A stretch of 64,000 bases of DNA from Benincasa hispida (lineage: Eukaryota > Streptophyta > Magnoliopsida > Cucurbitales > Cucurbitaceae), in the NCBI RefSeq assembly GCF_009727055.1, contig NC_052350.1, positions 30,914,789 through 30,978,788 of the forward strand. Direction: 5' to 3'. The position numbers and the translations under genes were made by a program. Shown in pieces: positions 33,952 through 46,215 of this stretch (position 1 is the first letter of the stretch; the number at the start of each line of letters is the position of its first letter). Below the pieces are notes generated by a model, which saw only the letters and a program-made list of their open reading frames with translations, was not told where the DNA came from and did not search any database.

Positions 33952-35765
33952 TGTTAGGTTATATGTCCTGAAACTCACAGTTTGTAAACTTTAAACTTAT
34001 TTCTATTTTCAATCATTATATTATTTAGATTATTTCATTAAAGTTGTTATTGAACATATAAATTGTATTTATAGATTCCTAGATCCAATAAACGAACGAA
34101 CCCATGGCTATAACATGATTACTTAAACTTTATGTAAAGACATAAAAAGGATCAAGTTTAAGTATATAGCCAAAACAGTATATAAGTATATGGATAGAGT
34201 TGAGTACCTTATCCTAGGGATACTATGGATGCACTCTACTTTGTATATTGATACAAATGATGTGATCTCAAAGTCGTTCATAAGGAGACATGCGATTGGA
34301 GGCATCCTATGCAAAAGATGTTTGCATAAGACCGAACCACGAAATAGTCACTTTTCTTTATAACGACCGTTCACTATTAAAATTGACTATTTCAATTCGA
34401 TGACCTAAGGTAACTCGATCTCAATCCTGAGCTAACTATGAACTCCTGTTTATTCCGGATTATCCTTTTATCTATGGGTGAGAGTGGCTCAACATCACCA
34501 CTCAATAAGCCTCCCATTTAAGGGGTAAGATCAAATAGATAGCTGGGGACATAGTCCTGCAAGATAGACTTCACTCCTACTCGTTTTAGTGTTAGTAGAT
34601 AGGTTGTTCCCTTAAGTATTGATTCCTAGTCTTAAACAAAGAGGTCCCGCCCTCTCTATGGATGAGAGGGACTTGGTTTATTAGTAGACACTTAAGGAGC
34701 AAGATGTATTACATTGGTAAAAAGTAATTTGACCTAGCTATAAACACGAACAATCTGTGAAGGATTGGTTTACTGATTATGGTTAAATCAAGTGGACACA
34801 AATATATCTATGGTGAGGAGAGTGCAACTACTAAGCTACAATAGAGTGTCTCGGTAGTTAACGAATATCGATTAATTTGGTTTAAAGAGTTTAGCCAATT
34901 AATCTTAAATCGTTGGAGCTCATGATATATAGGTAGTTCGTAAAAGGATTAAACCTTAGAATAGCCTATTGAGAAAATTTGAAATTTTCAAATTCGGTTT
35001 AGTATTTGGATTATTATATTCGATATAATTAAACGTTTAATTATCAAATTAAACGTATCAGAGAGTTAGAAAATGTTTAAATATGATTTAAATATTGAAC
35101 AAATGAATAAGGATTTATGTTTTGGAAAAAATAATAATTTAATATGTGATATCAAATTATTTTTAAATTAATTAAATTAATTAAAATTTATAATTTATAT
35201 TACTTTTATTAAAAATTTGAATTTAAGAATTAAAATTAAAATTAAATTATTTTTCTATTTAATTTACTTTATATGATAAATTAAGATTAATTGGAAATAA
35301 AGGGGAAATTGGGATTTTCCTATATTTCCCACTCAATCAAATTTTATAGTGGTTGATTAAGTGTCATGTAATCATGCAATTCAATTGCATGTAAATATTC
35401 TTAAAAATAGAAGATTATTCAGCTTCTTAGGGGTTGAATGTTCTAATTTTTCATGCAAAATCATTCCCTCATTTCCAGTTTGACACCAAACCAAAACTCT
35501 CCTCTTTTCTTCTCCAAATTCTTCATAATTTGGATTCCACAATCCAATATAAGACCTAAGAATGGTAGAGAAGACTCTTGTGGTGGTCTACTTCAGAGAT
35601 TGAAGAAGAATTTCAAGGAGATATGGAGCAATCAAGTGAATTCATCAAAGGTTGTATTCTTGAAACCCCACTACTGATATTTTCATAAACGTGCATGCTA
35701 ATCTTCTAAAATTGATGTAGTTAGAGTGCTTAGGATCCTACTAGCTTTCGTGTGTTGAATGTCAA
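33952..35765 (+). mobile_element. Ty1-copia LTR (sense, older copy)
   Basis: Begins TGTTAGGTTATATG and follows the copia LTR plan: catggctataac block, tacgtaa-like AT-rich U3, ggacacaaatat, catgatatatagg, then nnttaaatat stretches and a gtggtggtc block. The end near 35765 is blurred: it lacks the CCATCA end and a primer site, and the sequence after it runs antisense. By eye it is only about 70-75% like the antisense LTR ending at 51108. Confidence 0.75.
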
Positions 35766-37173
35766 ATCCATCAGTTCCGACCCCCATGTTTTAAGTCTCT
35801 AAATGGGTGGTTGCTCTAGGACGACACACAGGCGGAACATGAGAATCTCACGGTGCAACCTAATGGAGGAGACCATATGATGTGTTGACACCCTTCCTTC
35901 TCCCACTAACCATTAACAACTTCCCCTATTTACCTTGCTATTGAACCATGAAAACATTTTCTGAATGGAGACCGTGCCCAAAGCGAGATGAAGCCGAGCA
36001 TGGATCTCACGGTGTGAACTTTTAGGGACGTGAGACCTAAAAATAATATATCACATATACCATTTTTCTCCCCCTGAAGTGTTCTAGACGGTTTGGGTAT
36101 ACTTTTACTTAGGCATTTGTGGCTAATTAAATCTATCATAAGTCTAGGTGTTTATGCAAGTATAACTTTTATACTGGATTTAACCTACGATGTCTAAGTG
36201 ATAAAATTTTTAAAACCTCACGTCGCTTACACATGCTCATAAAATTGGGTTAACCTAACTCAAATAGCAGCTCGATTCCCAAGTAGCAGGTGTTCCATAA
36301 ACTTTCAACTTCAATACCTCTAGCCTTAGAGAAGATCTTGTAGGGTGAGTTCTTTTGTAGCTTAGTTTTACAAGTTAACCTATTTTAACTATTTAAAAAC
36401 GATTGTATTTATTAACCCTACGTGAGCATGCAATTTTCTTTATTATAAATTTAAAAAGTCTAATTCATCTTATAACACTTATAACTTAGACAATAGCTAT
36501 AACATGCACCAAACATTTCATAAATTAATACAACAACTTATATTAATTCTTTTTAAATCCTTTATATTTATACTATATATTATAACACTTATAACATACT
36601 TTCAATGTGTGAAACATGCTTATCCTATGGTGGAATTTTAAATCTATATGACATACTTTGTGCACAAACAAATTTAATTTAAATAAAACATATATTAATA
36701 ATGCATAATTAATTAGACACACTAAAGTAGACCGATTTTGGCATCCTAAGCTATCAAACAACTAAATTATTATAATAATAATTAAAAAACCGACTTGAAC
36801 TACTCCCAAACACTTTGAATCAGCACGAACTAAGTGAAACCCGCTTTAATCGGACCTCTAAGGCTTCAAATAAGGCAGACCGGTTGAAATTGGGCTTAAC
36901 CGGACCGAATCGATCTTGGGACCATTCTTCCTCGTGCATGCATTTCTGAAAAATGATGAACAGTGTCACAATGCTGTTAAAGAGTGTTGTGAAGCTTTGC
37001 CTTCGGTCCCAGCTTCCTGTTTCGGCTTTGCTCTAAATTTCTTCAAATTACAACCTAATTTCCACTCTAATGACTCTAGCAAAATTACAGACTCTCCTTT
37101 ACACATTATAGCCCATATACAAGCGAGCAATTACAATTATTTCAACAAATTAAAGCTCAATTTGATGCCAAAA
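35766..37173 (-). other. Copia leader (antisense, right part continues at 40003)
   Basis: Inverted version of 1640-3230: ctcacggtg block with two sites (35848 and 36008), TATAACACTTATA words (36472-36610), an accggttgaa zone near 36880, and the block ctctaatgactctagc (37063) corresponding to 1790-1810. No gene. It is interrupted at 37173 by the solo LTR. Confidence 0.75.
37169..37173. other. Target site duplication CAAAA (left)
   Basis: CAAAA before the LTR start; the matching CAAAA is at 39998-40002. Confidence 0.85.
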
Positions 37174-37549
37174 TGTGAACCTCGGCTCCCAATTTTACAC
37201 TTAAGTGTGTTTTCTTATTTAAATTGTCTTAATTTTCCACTTAATTGTGTGTTCCTATTTAAATTTATATAAATAAGTTGAATTTTAATTGGTGAAATTG
37301 TGATGAAATTTGTATAATAAGTAGGTTGATGAGAAAGTTAGTGTGGAATGGTGAAGAAGGAATGGGGATTTGAAAAGAAAAATATGGAAATTGAGTTTGG
37401 GAAATTTAGGCTAAGTATAGAGAAGTTATGTGAAATGCGTTATTGCTGAAGAAAGGATTGAAGAACTGAGAAAAAATGGAAATTGATTTTGGGGAAAATC
37501 TGGAAAAAAAAAAAGTGTAGAAGTGGCTAGAGATAAACAATGTTCACAG

Positions 37550-37980
37550 TAACTAAGAGCGAGATCGTTGAGAGGAATCATTGAGATCAGGACCAGCGAG
37601 ATTGGAGAGAAAATGGGAGAGAGCGAGATTGGATAGAAGATGGAGAGAGAGCAGACCAGCGAGAAGTGGGAAGAGAGCGAGATTTGAGCTCTAGAAAGTT
37701 GGAGAGAGCGAGAGTTGGATAAAGCGAGATTTTAGTGAGAAAGTGGAAGAGAGGCGAGAGCAGAGACGGAGAAGTGGGGAGAGAGCGAGGTGGAAAAAGT
37801 TGCGGACGAGAAAATCTGGAGGAGCGAGAAAGCTAAAGAGAGCGAGATTGGGAGAGAGCAAGAACCAGCAAGAAAGCAATAAAAGAGCGAGAGTGGAGAG
37901 ACCGAGAGCAAGGAGAAAGCTGGAGTGAGAGACGAGAGTGGAGGAGAAAGGTGGGAAGCAGAAAGCTGGAGAGATCGACA
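37550..37980 (+). repeat. GAGAGAGCGAGA word cluster in LTR U3
   Basis: Strongly purine-biased stretch with many copies of gagcgagattgg, gagagagcgaga and accagcgag. It shares the gcgagat core with the 24-bp repeats at 41985-42130 and 49100-49230 (there inverted). Confidence 0.85.
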
Positions 37981-38371
37981 CTGTCGCAGCAGAAACGAGT
38001 CCAAGAGCCCATATCGCGTTGAGCCTTGCTATGTCGATTCGAACGTCACGCCCACGCCTCGCCTATGCATTGAAACGGTTGAGCAAGGCTTCTAGGGAAT
38101 GTATTTGGATGCGTTTGGGCGTGGATTAATGCATGTTTACAAGAACCCTAAATTTAATATCACAAAGCTTGAAGACGTAGGGCAATGTTCAATTTAAAAT
38201 TTTAGGAGTCCGATTAAGAGAAATTCTTAAACCCTAAGAAATTGTGTTGGATGCGTTTGGGAAGAACATATTGAACCAAGGTGAAGTCAGCTTACGTTGA
38301 TAAACGGAGGATTAAAAATTTGGCCATGCAGCCAAGTAGGTGCTATCAATCCCACGAGCAATTTGAATGCT

Positions 38372-38379
38372 TATAAATA
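38372..38379 (+). promoter_or_regulatory. TATA box of solo LTR
   Basis: TATAAATA in gcttataaataagg, downstream of the word cluster, as in the complete LTR at 6511-9636. Confidence 0.5.
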
Positions 38380-39139
38380 AGGAATTGGGATTTCATTTTC
38401 AAATAACACAAAAATCATAAATTTCGTAGAGAAAGTAGCGGGCAGTAAGGGTTCAGAGGAATGTGTCAACTTTGGACGAGGAGATCTTCCAATCTACTCG
38501 TGCGTTTGGAGTGATTTCAAAACCATCTGAAAGCTCTAAAAGTCTAGTTTTCAGACTAGGGCCGCCGGAGGAAAAGGCTCAAAGGAACTGGGTTGGAGGT
38601 TGAGAAGAAGGCAGAAGGGTCAGACTGTTGGATCAGTCTGGGCCAGTCTTGAAGATTTTGAGATTCCGGCCAAACCACGAGGAATTTTGAGCTGAAAGTT
38701 TAAGATATTTTAGAATAAGTTTGTAGAAGGAAGTATTTCGAAATAAGGTTCGAAACTATGAGTAATCTAAGTTGTAAGTTGAATCTGGATTCTAGAGGTG
38801 AAAAAAGGGACCCGAGGAGCTACTAGAGTGAAAAGTTCCTAAGAATTCGAGGTGAGTGGCTCAAATGTTTTCGAACTAAAACGTTTTAAACTGGTTTGAT
38901 TACAAACGTTTTACAGAAAGCATATTTGCGAAAATAATTCTCATGCCTACTAGTTTTATAAAGAGGTTTCCAAGCAAGATCTGAATTGTAATTTGAACAC
39001 ATGCATATTGTTGAAAAACTATTTACATATGTTGATTTTATCAAGCATGCATTACCATCTTTAAAGCCATGTTGTATATGTGTTATACTATACATGCTTT
39101 AAAGAGAAAAGTTGTTTATAAATAGTTTTGGTAAAATGT

Positions 39140-39312
39140 GATGTCGAAGTACAAGGAGAAGGCATCCACCCAACTAGATACTGAAGTACAAGGAGAAGGT
39201 ATATATTGGTACTGAAGTATGTTTGAGAAGGTACCAAGCCAATGGGATACTGAAGTATGTTGGAGAAGGTATCCTAGTAGCTCGATACTGAAGTACAAGG
39301 AGAAGGTATCTG
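39140..39312 (+). repeat. 37-bp class minisatellite in LTR
   Basis: About five degenerate units of gatactgaagtacaaggag followed by aaggtatc. The same unit, inverted, occurs at 41450-41540, 48400-48660 and about 53530-53575. Confidence 0.85.
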
Positions 39313-39609
39313 AGCAGTAGTACCTAATGTGGCCACAGGTGAATAAAGTCAGAGATTGAGCAAAAGGGTTCTCTCTGGAATAGTAGTTAGTGTTGGTGTT
39401 ATTTTACCAGTTATACAGTACTTTGATTTGAGAAATGATTTTACTGTTTTATGTTTGAAACAGTTTTATATACGTTACGCTTGGAAATTGTTTATGCTGC
39501 ATTAAATTGTATTTCAGATAAAACTATCTTCTGAAATTATGCATGAGAATTTACTATGTTTTCTCGGTCACTCACTGGGCGTAAGCTCACCGTTTTCAAA
39601 TGTTTTTGT

Positions 39610-39629
39610 CCCCCCCCCCCCCCCCCCCC
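39610..39629. repeat. Poly-C run (20 bp)
   Basis: Twenty C in a row where related LTRs have a mixed pyrimidine tract before AGGTAGCG. The length may be a sequencing error. Confidence 0.9.
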
Positions 39630-39997
39630 ATAGGAAGCGGTCAAATCCTCTAAAGACAGCTCAGTATCTGCTCTGACACTAAAGGAAGAAAAAGACTTGT
39701 AACCGTTTGCTAGGTGGTTACTGTTAATATTGTACACATGTTACTATTGTTCATATAGGGACTAGGGTTTGTGGGTTTTGGAACTTGTAAATCTAATGTT
39801 GTAAATACTCTAAACATAGTAAGTTTCTAAGTTAATAAATTGTGAGCCTATAGCCGTCCCGTTGCATATAATTTGTATTTGGTATCAGAGTTATTCCGCA
39901 AGAATTTTTAGGTAGTAAGTGTCAGCCTAAGGGTTGATAACTGCTACAGTTACGCCCTTCTCTAGGTTAAGAGGGTGATCTGGGGCGGGGTGTGATA

Positions 39998-40002
39998 CAA
40001 AA
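39998..40002. other. Target site duplication CAAAA (right)
   Basis: Pairs with 37169-37173. Confidence 0.85.
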
Positions 40003-40109
40003 CCATAAGATATCCAATTTTAGCAACCACAATATTCATCTCATGAAATTTCACTAACCAAGCATAAATGAATGCAAATTCAAGGCTTAAAACATGCTTT
40101 GACCCCAAT
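40003..40109 (-). other. Copia leader start and degenerate primer site (antisense)
   Basis: Continues the antisense leader past the solo LTR. On the minus strand TGGGGTCAAAGC (40096-40107) stands where TGGTATCAGAGC is expected, directly after the LTR. Confidence 0.6.
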
Positions 40110-40913
40110 TGTAAGAGTAAAGAACATGCTAGCAGAAGTAATTAGGATCTAAAATACTCTAATTACATCAATTTTATGGATTAAGCATGTTTGTTCAAAA
40201 CTATAAAATAAAGTTATTAAGAACAAACTTTCATGTAGCTCAAAATTGAAACAATCCACTGGTGTTTTTTTTATTACGAGTACTTCGTGGACCACCGCTA
40301 TAGTCTTCCCTGCTATTCTCTGGCCTTATAATAGATTGTGGGATCCAAATTATGATAAATTTTAAGGGAAAATAGAGTTTGAGAGAATTTTCGAGCTATA
40401 GTTTTGAGAGGAAAAATTCAGTTTCATAAACCAGTTTTTTCAACCCCAATCTCAACAATTATTTTTTCTATTTGAAGAAGAAATCTTGCAAAATGAGAAT
40501 CATCTTAAAGTGACCAAATTGTTCACTAATTATAAGTGGGATTTGAGGTGTTTTAAAGAAGTTCAATATGGGAAAAATCCACTAACTCAAAAATTCATTT
40601 AATTTTTTAATTTCTAAAATTCAGTTTTAAATGAATTTTTTAATAAAATTAATTCATATAATTAATTTTGAATAAAGTTAATTTAAAAAACAAAATTTAA
40701 ATCAAATTAATTCTAATAATGAACTTTAAATAATTAATTAAATAATTTAGTTAATAATATTAATTTAATATTTTATATTAAATTAATATTCAACTATTGT
40801 ACACATGAGTATGGATTCAGGATCGGGATTGGTATTATTAATTAGTTTAATATTTTATATTAAATTAATATTCAACACCAATTCTGATCATGAAACCCTA
40901 TTCATGTATACAA
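40110..40913 (-). mobile_element. Ty1-copia LTR, 3' part (antisense)
   Basis: LTR sequence from its 3' end (40110) to the insertion point of the chromovirus. It includes the gtggaccaccgctat block that corresponds (inverted) to gtggtggtc at 35580. It continues at 49969; TACAA is duplicated at both sides of the insertion. Confidence 0.75.
40909..40913. other. Target site duplication TACAA (left)
   Basis: Pairs with TACAA at 49969-49973 across the 9-kb chromovirus. Confidence 0.9.
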
Positions 40914-42852
40914 TGTCACACCCCCTCCCAGATTACCCTTTTATTCTAGAAGAGAATATGACCGTGGTAGTTACTAGCCCTACTGCCAGCACCCGCCACT
41001 CAAGCCTTCTAATCTAAATACCAACCTGTTTAAAACATTAGCAATATACACATACAGAAAACCCTTTTAAGGTTCTACAAAGATTACATAAATACATGCA
41101 CACAACCATGACATAACATTTACAGAAAAATATTCACAGATGGCCCAAACATTCCTAAAGAAGCCCTAGTCCCTCTCAAAACATGTGTACATAAACAAAT
41201 CATCAACCTAAGTCTTCTTAATAAGCCGAGTCTTTCAGTGGCAAGCAGCAGCAGGATCAACCCTAAGGAAACTGATCGCTGCCTGAAAAGGGAAACACGG
41301 AAATCCCGTGAGCTAAAAGCCTAGTGAGTGACTATAGATTTGTATAACATCAAGCATTACATCACTATAAACCTGTAAATATACTAATGATTAACTCAAG
41401 CATTAATCTCTAAATGTAGCTTTAAACCATTTAACATCATTAAACATCAAATGTCCTTCCGTACCAAGTTGATTAGATACCTTCTCAAATGTCTTTCGAT
41501 ATCCAGTCGGTCAGGTACCTTCTCAAATGTCTTTCGGTACTGGGGTATTTTGTAACATCAAATTAAGTTCTATTGCCTATCATTTACACAAGAACTCATT
41601 CTTTCATAGCCTTCCCCCAGGAAACATATTATAAAATTAGAAACATAACTTTTGTAGTGATTACATGACATACCTTGGCCTGTTTTACACATATACAAGC
41701 CAGGAAACACGCGTTAAGTTATTCTCCAACCATTGGTTGTTTGGGGAAGTATAAATTCATCATTAATGTCACTGTAACTTACTCGATCTTATATACATAA
41801 GTATTGGAGACATTAATTCACTTAGTCACTCACCGCTCTTCAGGGCTCTCAACGGTTTATACGCCTCTCCTACCTCTTCTTGGCCTGAAAGGACATAATT
41901 CCCGGTTAACTACTTAGAATTCTTAGTAAAATAGCTCAAATAATTCATTTACTAAAGGAACTTTCATCCACAAAGATAGCTCTACTGGCGAGATTCTCAT
42001 GGGCGAGATCAGCGAGATCCCAATTAGCGAGATCGGCGAGATCCCCATGAGTGAGATCGGCGAGATCCCCATGAGTGAGATCGGCGAGATCCTTGGTAGC
42101 GAGATCAGCGTGATCCTAGCTAGCGAGATCAAGCTTTTCCTGGAAAATTTTCATCCTAACAATACTCACCTTACCAGCGATACTCAGCCCAATTCCTAAC
42201 GAGAATTTCCTTCTGGAGCGAGATCCTTATCACCAAAATCAACGAGATTTCCTTTATAAGCGAGATCCTAATTCCCATATCTCGCTATCACTGCCCACAA
42301 TGAACTGTTTGTTTGTTCTTCCCAAGCAATTGTCTGCTTATGCACCGATTCCCTGTTATAACTTCAAAAATTCATAACTCAAAATACAGTGCTCTTTTTA
42401 AGAATTGAGTTAACTTTCATAACTTAAAATTTCAGCCGAGAATTTCATATAGTTTAGCCTAGAACTTCCAATCTTCACCTTGGGCCTTGACTAACTTGAG
42501 ATTCTGCCTCATCTGAACTTTCTTCACTTCTTGTTCTTCTCCTTCTACAATCTTTCTCCAAAAAGACAACCACTTAAACTAGATTCTCTCAGTTTTCGAA
42601 TGGCACTGATTTTACTAAATTTGCTTATGTCAATTACCAAAACCATGCTTTTGAATTTCTTCTTCCAAAAACTTCCTGCCGCCTACCGAGTTCAAGGGTT
42701 AACCGCCACGTCACACCTCATTTAAGATGTTTTTTGTTCCCTTCCATTATAATTACTATAAATAAACATGAATTGCTACTTAATAAATATGTAATATAAC
42801 ATTCCTTTAGCTAAACATGCTTATCTAGAAAACCTAGAGTTTGGGGTTTACA
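40914..42852 (-). mobile_element. 3' LTR of the chromovirus (1.94 kb)
   Basis: Minus strand TGTAAACCCC at 42852 to TGTGACA at 40914. Compared with the 5' LTR it lacks about 317 bp from the minisatellite zone (near 41445), probably a deletion between repeat units. It contains the 24-bp gagatc array at 41985-42130. Confidence 0.93.
41985..42130. repeat. 24-bp GAGATC tandem array in U3
   Basis: Units of gagatcggcgagatccccat plus gagt, about five copies. The matching array in the other LTR is 49100-49230. The repetitive ISPISLMG and SEIGEIPM frames are by-products. Confidence 0.9.
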
Positions 42853-42870
42853 ATCATCCCCCCCTTAAAA
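42853..42870 (-). other. Polypurine tract of the chromovirus
   Basis: On the minus strand TTTTAAGGGGGGGATGAT, directly before the 3' LTR start. Confidence 0.85.
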
Positions 42871-42901
42871 GAAATTTCGTCCTCGAAATTTACCTGATAT
42901 A

Positions 42902-44220
42902 TCATTTGAAAAGTTGAAGATATCTCTTCCTCATTTGCTCTTCAGGTTCCCAGGTAGCTTTCTTGATTCCATGATTACGCCATAGAACCTTTACCAAAGG
43001 AATCGTGTTATTTCTGAGTACTTGGTCTTTCCTATCCAAAATCTCGATGGCCTCTTCCTCGTAAGATAAATCTTCTTTGAGCTGTACCGGTTGTGTTGCT
43101 AGTATGTGCATAGGATCATGCACGTATTTCTTTAGCATTGACACATGAAATACGTTGTGAATACGAGCTAGCTCCATCGGTATCTGCAACCTATAAGCTG
43201 CTGGACCAACCCGTTCCACAATTTCATATGGTCTAATGTATCGTGGACTTAACTTCCCTTTTCTCCCAAACCAGAGAATTCCTTTCCATGGAGACAGCCG
43301 AAGAAATACCTGTTCTTCAACTTCAAATTCTAATTCTCTTCTATCCCTGATAAGTTTCACATTCTCTGTTGTTTGTTGAACTAATTCTGGACCCAATAAT
43401 TTTCGTTCTTCGACTTCATTCTAGCATATTGGGGTCCTGCATGGTCAGCCGTACAATGCTTCATAGAGAGCCATTCCGATACTAGAATGGTAGCTATTTT
43501 TGTAGGCAAATTCAATCAACGATAAGTGTGTATCCCAACTTCCTTTGAATTGTAGTACACAAGCTCTTAATATATCTTCCAGTGTCTATATAGTTCTTTC
43601 CGACTGTCCATCTATTTGCAGATGAAAAGCCGTACTGAAATGCAATTTAGTGCCCATAGCCCTCTGTAAACTAGGCCAAAATTTTGAAGTGAACCTTGAG
43701 TCTCGGTCTGACACTATCGAAACTGGAGCTCCATATTGGCTGATTATCCTATCCACATAAATCTTAGCTAGACGGTCTAGTGTAAAAGTAAAAACTTGGT
43801 TGTCTTGGTTAGTCTATCGACTATTACCCAAATGCCATCAAATCCTGAGGGTGTCTTAGGCAATCCAAATGGAAAGTCCATTGTCACATGCTCCCATTTC
43901 CACTCAGGCACTAGGAGGGGATTGAGTAATCCTGCTGGTCTTTGTCTCTCAGTTTTTACTTGTTGGCAGATTAAACATCGGTCCACATATTCTTCTATGT
44001 CCCTCTTCATCCCAAGCCACCAGTAAGATTTCTTCAAAGCTCTATACATCTTGGTGCTTTTTGGATGCACAGCATAAGCGGAACTATGTGTTTCCTCTAG
44101 AATGGCTTGTTTAAGCTATAGCTTGTTAAGCACACACATTCTCCCCTCCTTTTCTAGTACATTGTCTGTTCCTAGTTGAATGTCAACCTTGATGCCCTTA
44201 CTTACATCATTAGCAATCTT
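42902..44220 (-). pseudogene. Chromovirus integrase and chromodomain
   Basis: The integrase zinc-binding part ends with CLICQQVK (about 43960); the core has EHVTMDFPFGLP and WVIVDRLTK (about 43800-43880); then a damaged stretch to 43440. The last frame (42902-43396) is open: GPY/F region (GKLSPRYIRPYEIVERVGP) and a chromodomain at the C-terminus (IPLVKVLWRNHGIKKATWEP). The chromodomain places it in the chromoviruses, where such domains are thought to guide insertion to marked chromatin. Stops separate the core from the C-terminal part, so integrase is dead. Confidence 0.93.
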
Positions 44221-44850
44221 CTAAAGATCAGGGTCTTCCAACTGATCCTGCTTAAGGTTTTCTACTAAGGTAGGCTTTATCTTGAAAGTAGCTATCATTC
44301 CTCTTTCCGATTCCACTGATAAGGCGGTTCTAGAATTCCTGAACTCCTGTAGTAGCATTCCTTTTATTGAACCAATAATGACCTTGGGTCCCGAGGATTT
44401 CCTACTTAGTGCATCTACTACAACATTAGCCTTACCAGGGTGGTACTCGATGGAACATTCGTAATCTTTAATCAATTCAATCCATCTTCATTGTGTTAGA
44501 TTCAACTCTTTTTTATCAAAGATATATTTTAAACTTTTGTGATCTGTAAATATTCTGCAGTACTCTCTAAATAGGTAGTGTTTCCACAACTTCAGAACCA
44601 AAACAACTACTGCCAACTCCAGATCATGCGTAGGATAAATGCTCTCATGTTTCTTAAGTTGACGAGAGGCATATGCAATCACTTTTCCATCCTGCATCAA
44701 CACACATCCCAATCTTTGTCGGGATGCGTCACAATAAATCTCAAATTCCTTACCTGGAATAGGCAAGGTAAGCACTGGTGCTGATACTAGTCTCTGTTTT
44801 AGCTCTTAGAAGCTATGCTCACACTCCGACAACCATTCAAACCTCATTCC
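44221..44850 (-). pseudogene. Chromovirus RNase H
   Basis: Open piece 44488-44775 with [23 protein letters not shown] and [11 protein letters not shown], the three acidic-residue regions of gypsy RNase H. A stop then separates it from the C-terminal piece 44221-44475 ([18 protein letters not shown]), which leads towards integrase. Confidence 0.9.
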
Positions 44851-45600
44851 TTTCTTGGTAAGGTTCGTCAACGTAAGGGCTATCTTAGAGAAACCCTCCA
44901 TGAACCTCCGATAATAACCTGCCAAACCTAGGAAACTGCGTGTCTCTGAAACAGTCGTGGGTCATTCCTAATTAACTATTTCTTCCATCTTCTGGGCATC
45001 CACACTAATGCCCTCTGCTGAAACAACATGCCCAAGAAATAGCACCCGATCTAACCAAAAATCACACTTACTGAATTTAGCATACAACTGCCTATCTCAC
45101 AACGTCTTCAATACTATCCTCAGGTGGATTGTATGATCCTCCCTACTACCAGAATACACTAGTATATCATCAATGAATACTATCACGAACTGGTCCAAGT
45201 AGGGATGAAATATCCTATTCATAAGATCCATAAATACTTCAGGGGCATTTGTCAATCTGAATGGCATTACTAAAAATTCATAATGTCCATATCTTGTTCT
45301 AAATGCGGTTTTAAGAATGTCAGCTTTCTTCACTTTCAGTTAAAGATAACCCGATCTCAGGTCTATCTTTGAAAACACCGTGGCTCCTCTTAGTTGATGA
45401 AACAAATCATCAATGCGTGTTAACAGATATTTGTTCTTAATCATTACCTTATTCTGGTACCTATAGTCGATACACAATCTAAGTGTACTGTCTTTCTTCC
45501 TCACAAACAATATCGGAGCTCCTCGAGGCGATACACTAGGTCGAATGTATCCCTTGTCAATTAACTCTTGCAACTGAACCTTTAATTCCTTCAACTCAGA
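44851..45600 (-). pseudogene. Chromovirus reverse transcriptase
   Basis: N-terminal half at 45340-45594 ([42 protein letters not shown]), a stop, then 45097-45333 with the catalytic box FIDDILVYS (about 45160-45180). The thumb follows in a damaged frame towards 44850. The active-site aspartates are kept, but the frame is broken at least twice. Confidence 0.9.
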
Positions 45601-46215
45601 CTACGGTGCCTGCGATTTAGGAATTGTTCCTGGAATTAGGTCAATAGTAAACTCCACCTCCCTGTCGGGTGGTAATCCTGATAGTTCTTTAGGAAATACA
45701 TCCCGAAACTCATTTACCACTAAGACATCTTTTGGGTTCAGCTCTTTCCCTTGACCAACCACTACATGAGCCAGATAGGCTTTACATCCCTTGCTCAACA
45801 GCTTTCGAGCTTCCACTGCCGATATCAGATTCCCCGCGGCTAATCTTTTGATTCCTGTCAGCATTGCATCCTGTCCATTTGATTTTTTGAGCACCACCTC
45901 CTTCTTGTAACAGTCTACTGAAGCACGATACTTACTTATAAAATCCATCCCCAGCATAGCATCAAACTCCAACAGTTCCAAGGGAAGTAAATCAACATTG
46001 AAGTTTTGTCCATTGATCAGTACCTCACAATGATTATAACATCTATCTATTGTTATCACATCTCCCAAAGGGGTAGAGATAAATAACTCTTCAGGCATAG
46101 GTTCAACCAACCTATCTATACTAGATGCATACATGCTAGATATAAATGAATGTGTGGCACCAGGATCAAATAAAACATAAGCAAACTGTCCACATAATAT
46201 AACATTACCGGTCAC
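45601..46215 (-). pseudogene. Chromovirus aspartic protease
   Basis: One open frame of 204 codons. LFDPGATHSFIS near its start is the retropepsin active-site region, with D-P-G in place of the usual D-S-G. FDAMLGMDFI and the linker to RT (VFPKELSGLPPDREVEF) follow. It ends at a stop (45601-45603) shortly before the RT frame. It is the longest undamaged frame of the element, but the active-site change makes activity doubtful. Confidence 0.88.

Larger units (their letters stand above)
37174..39997 (+). mobile_element. Solo chromovirus-type LTR, 2.8 kb, with target duplication
   Basis: Starts TGTGAACCTCGG and ends ggggtgtgata. Flanked by perfect CAAAA repeats and, beyond them, by continuous antisense copia leader, so only the LTR remains, as after LTR-LTR recombination. 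The last bases are TGATA rather than TGACA, one change from the usual CA end. It has GAGAGCGAGA words in U3 (37550-37980), TATA at 38372, the 37-bp class repeat (39140-39312) and a C20 run at 39610. The K/R-rich and S-rich frames across the purine-rich words are not genes. Confidence 0.93.

Noticed and set aside
37691..38129. Arginine/lysine-rich and serine/leucine-rich frames on opposite strands
   Set aside because: Caused by purine-rich word repeats in the U3 of the solo LTR.
41923..42199. Frames with repeated ISPISLMG and SEIGEIPM peptides on both strands
   Set aside because: By-products of the 24-bp GAGATC array, whose length is a multiple of three; located in LTR U3.
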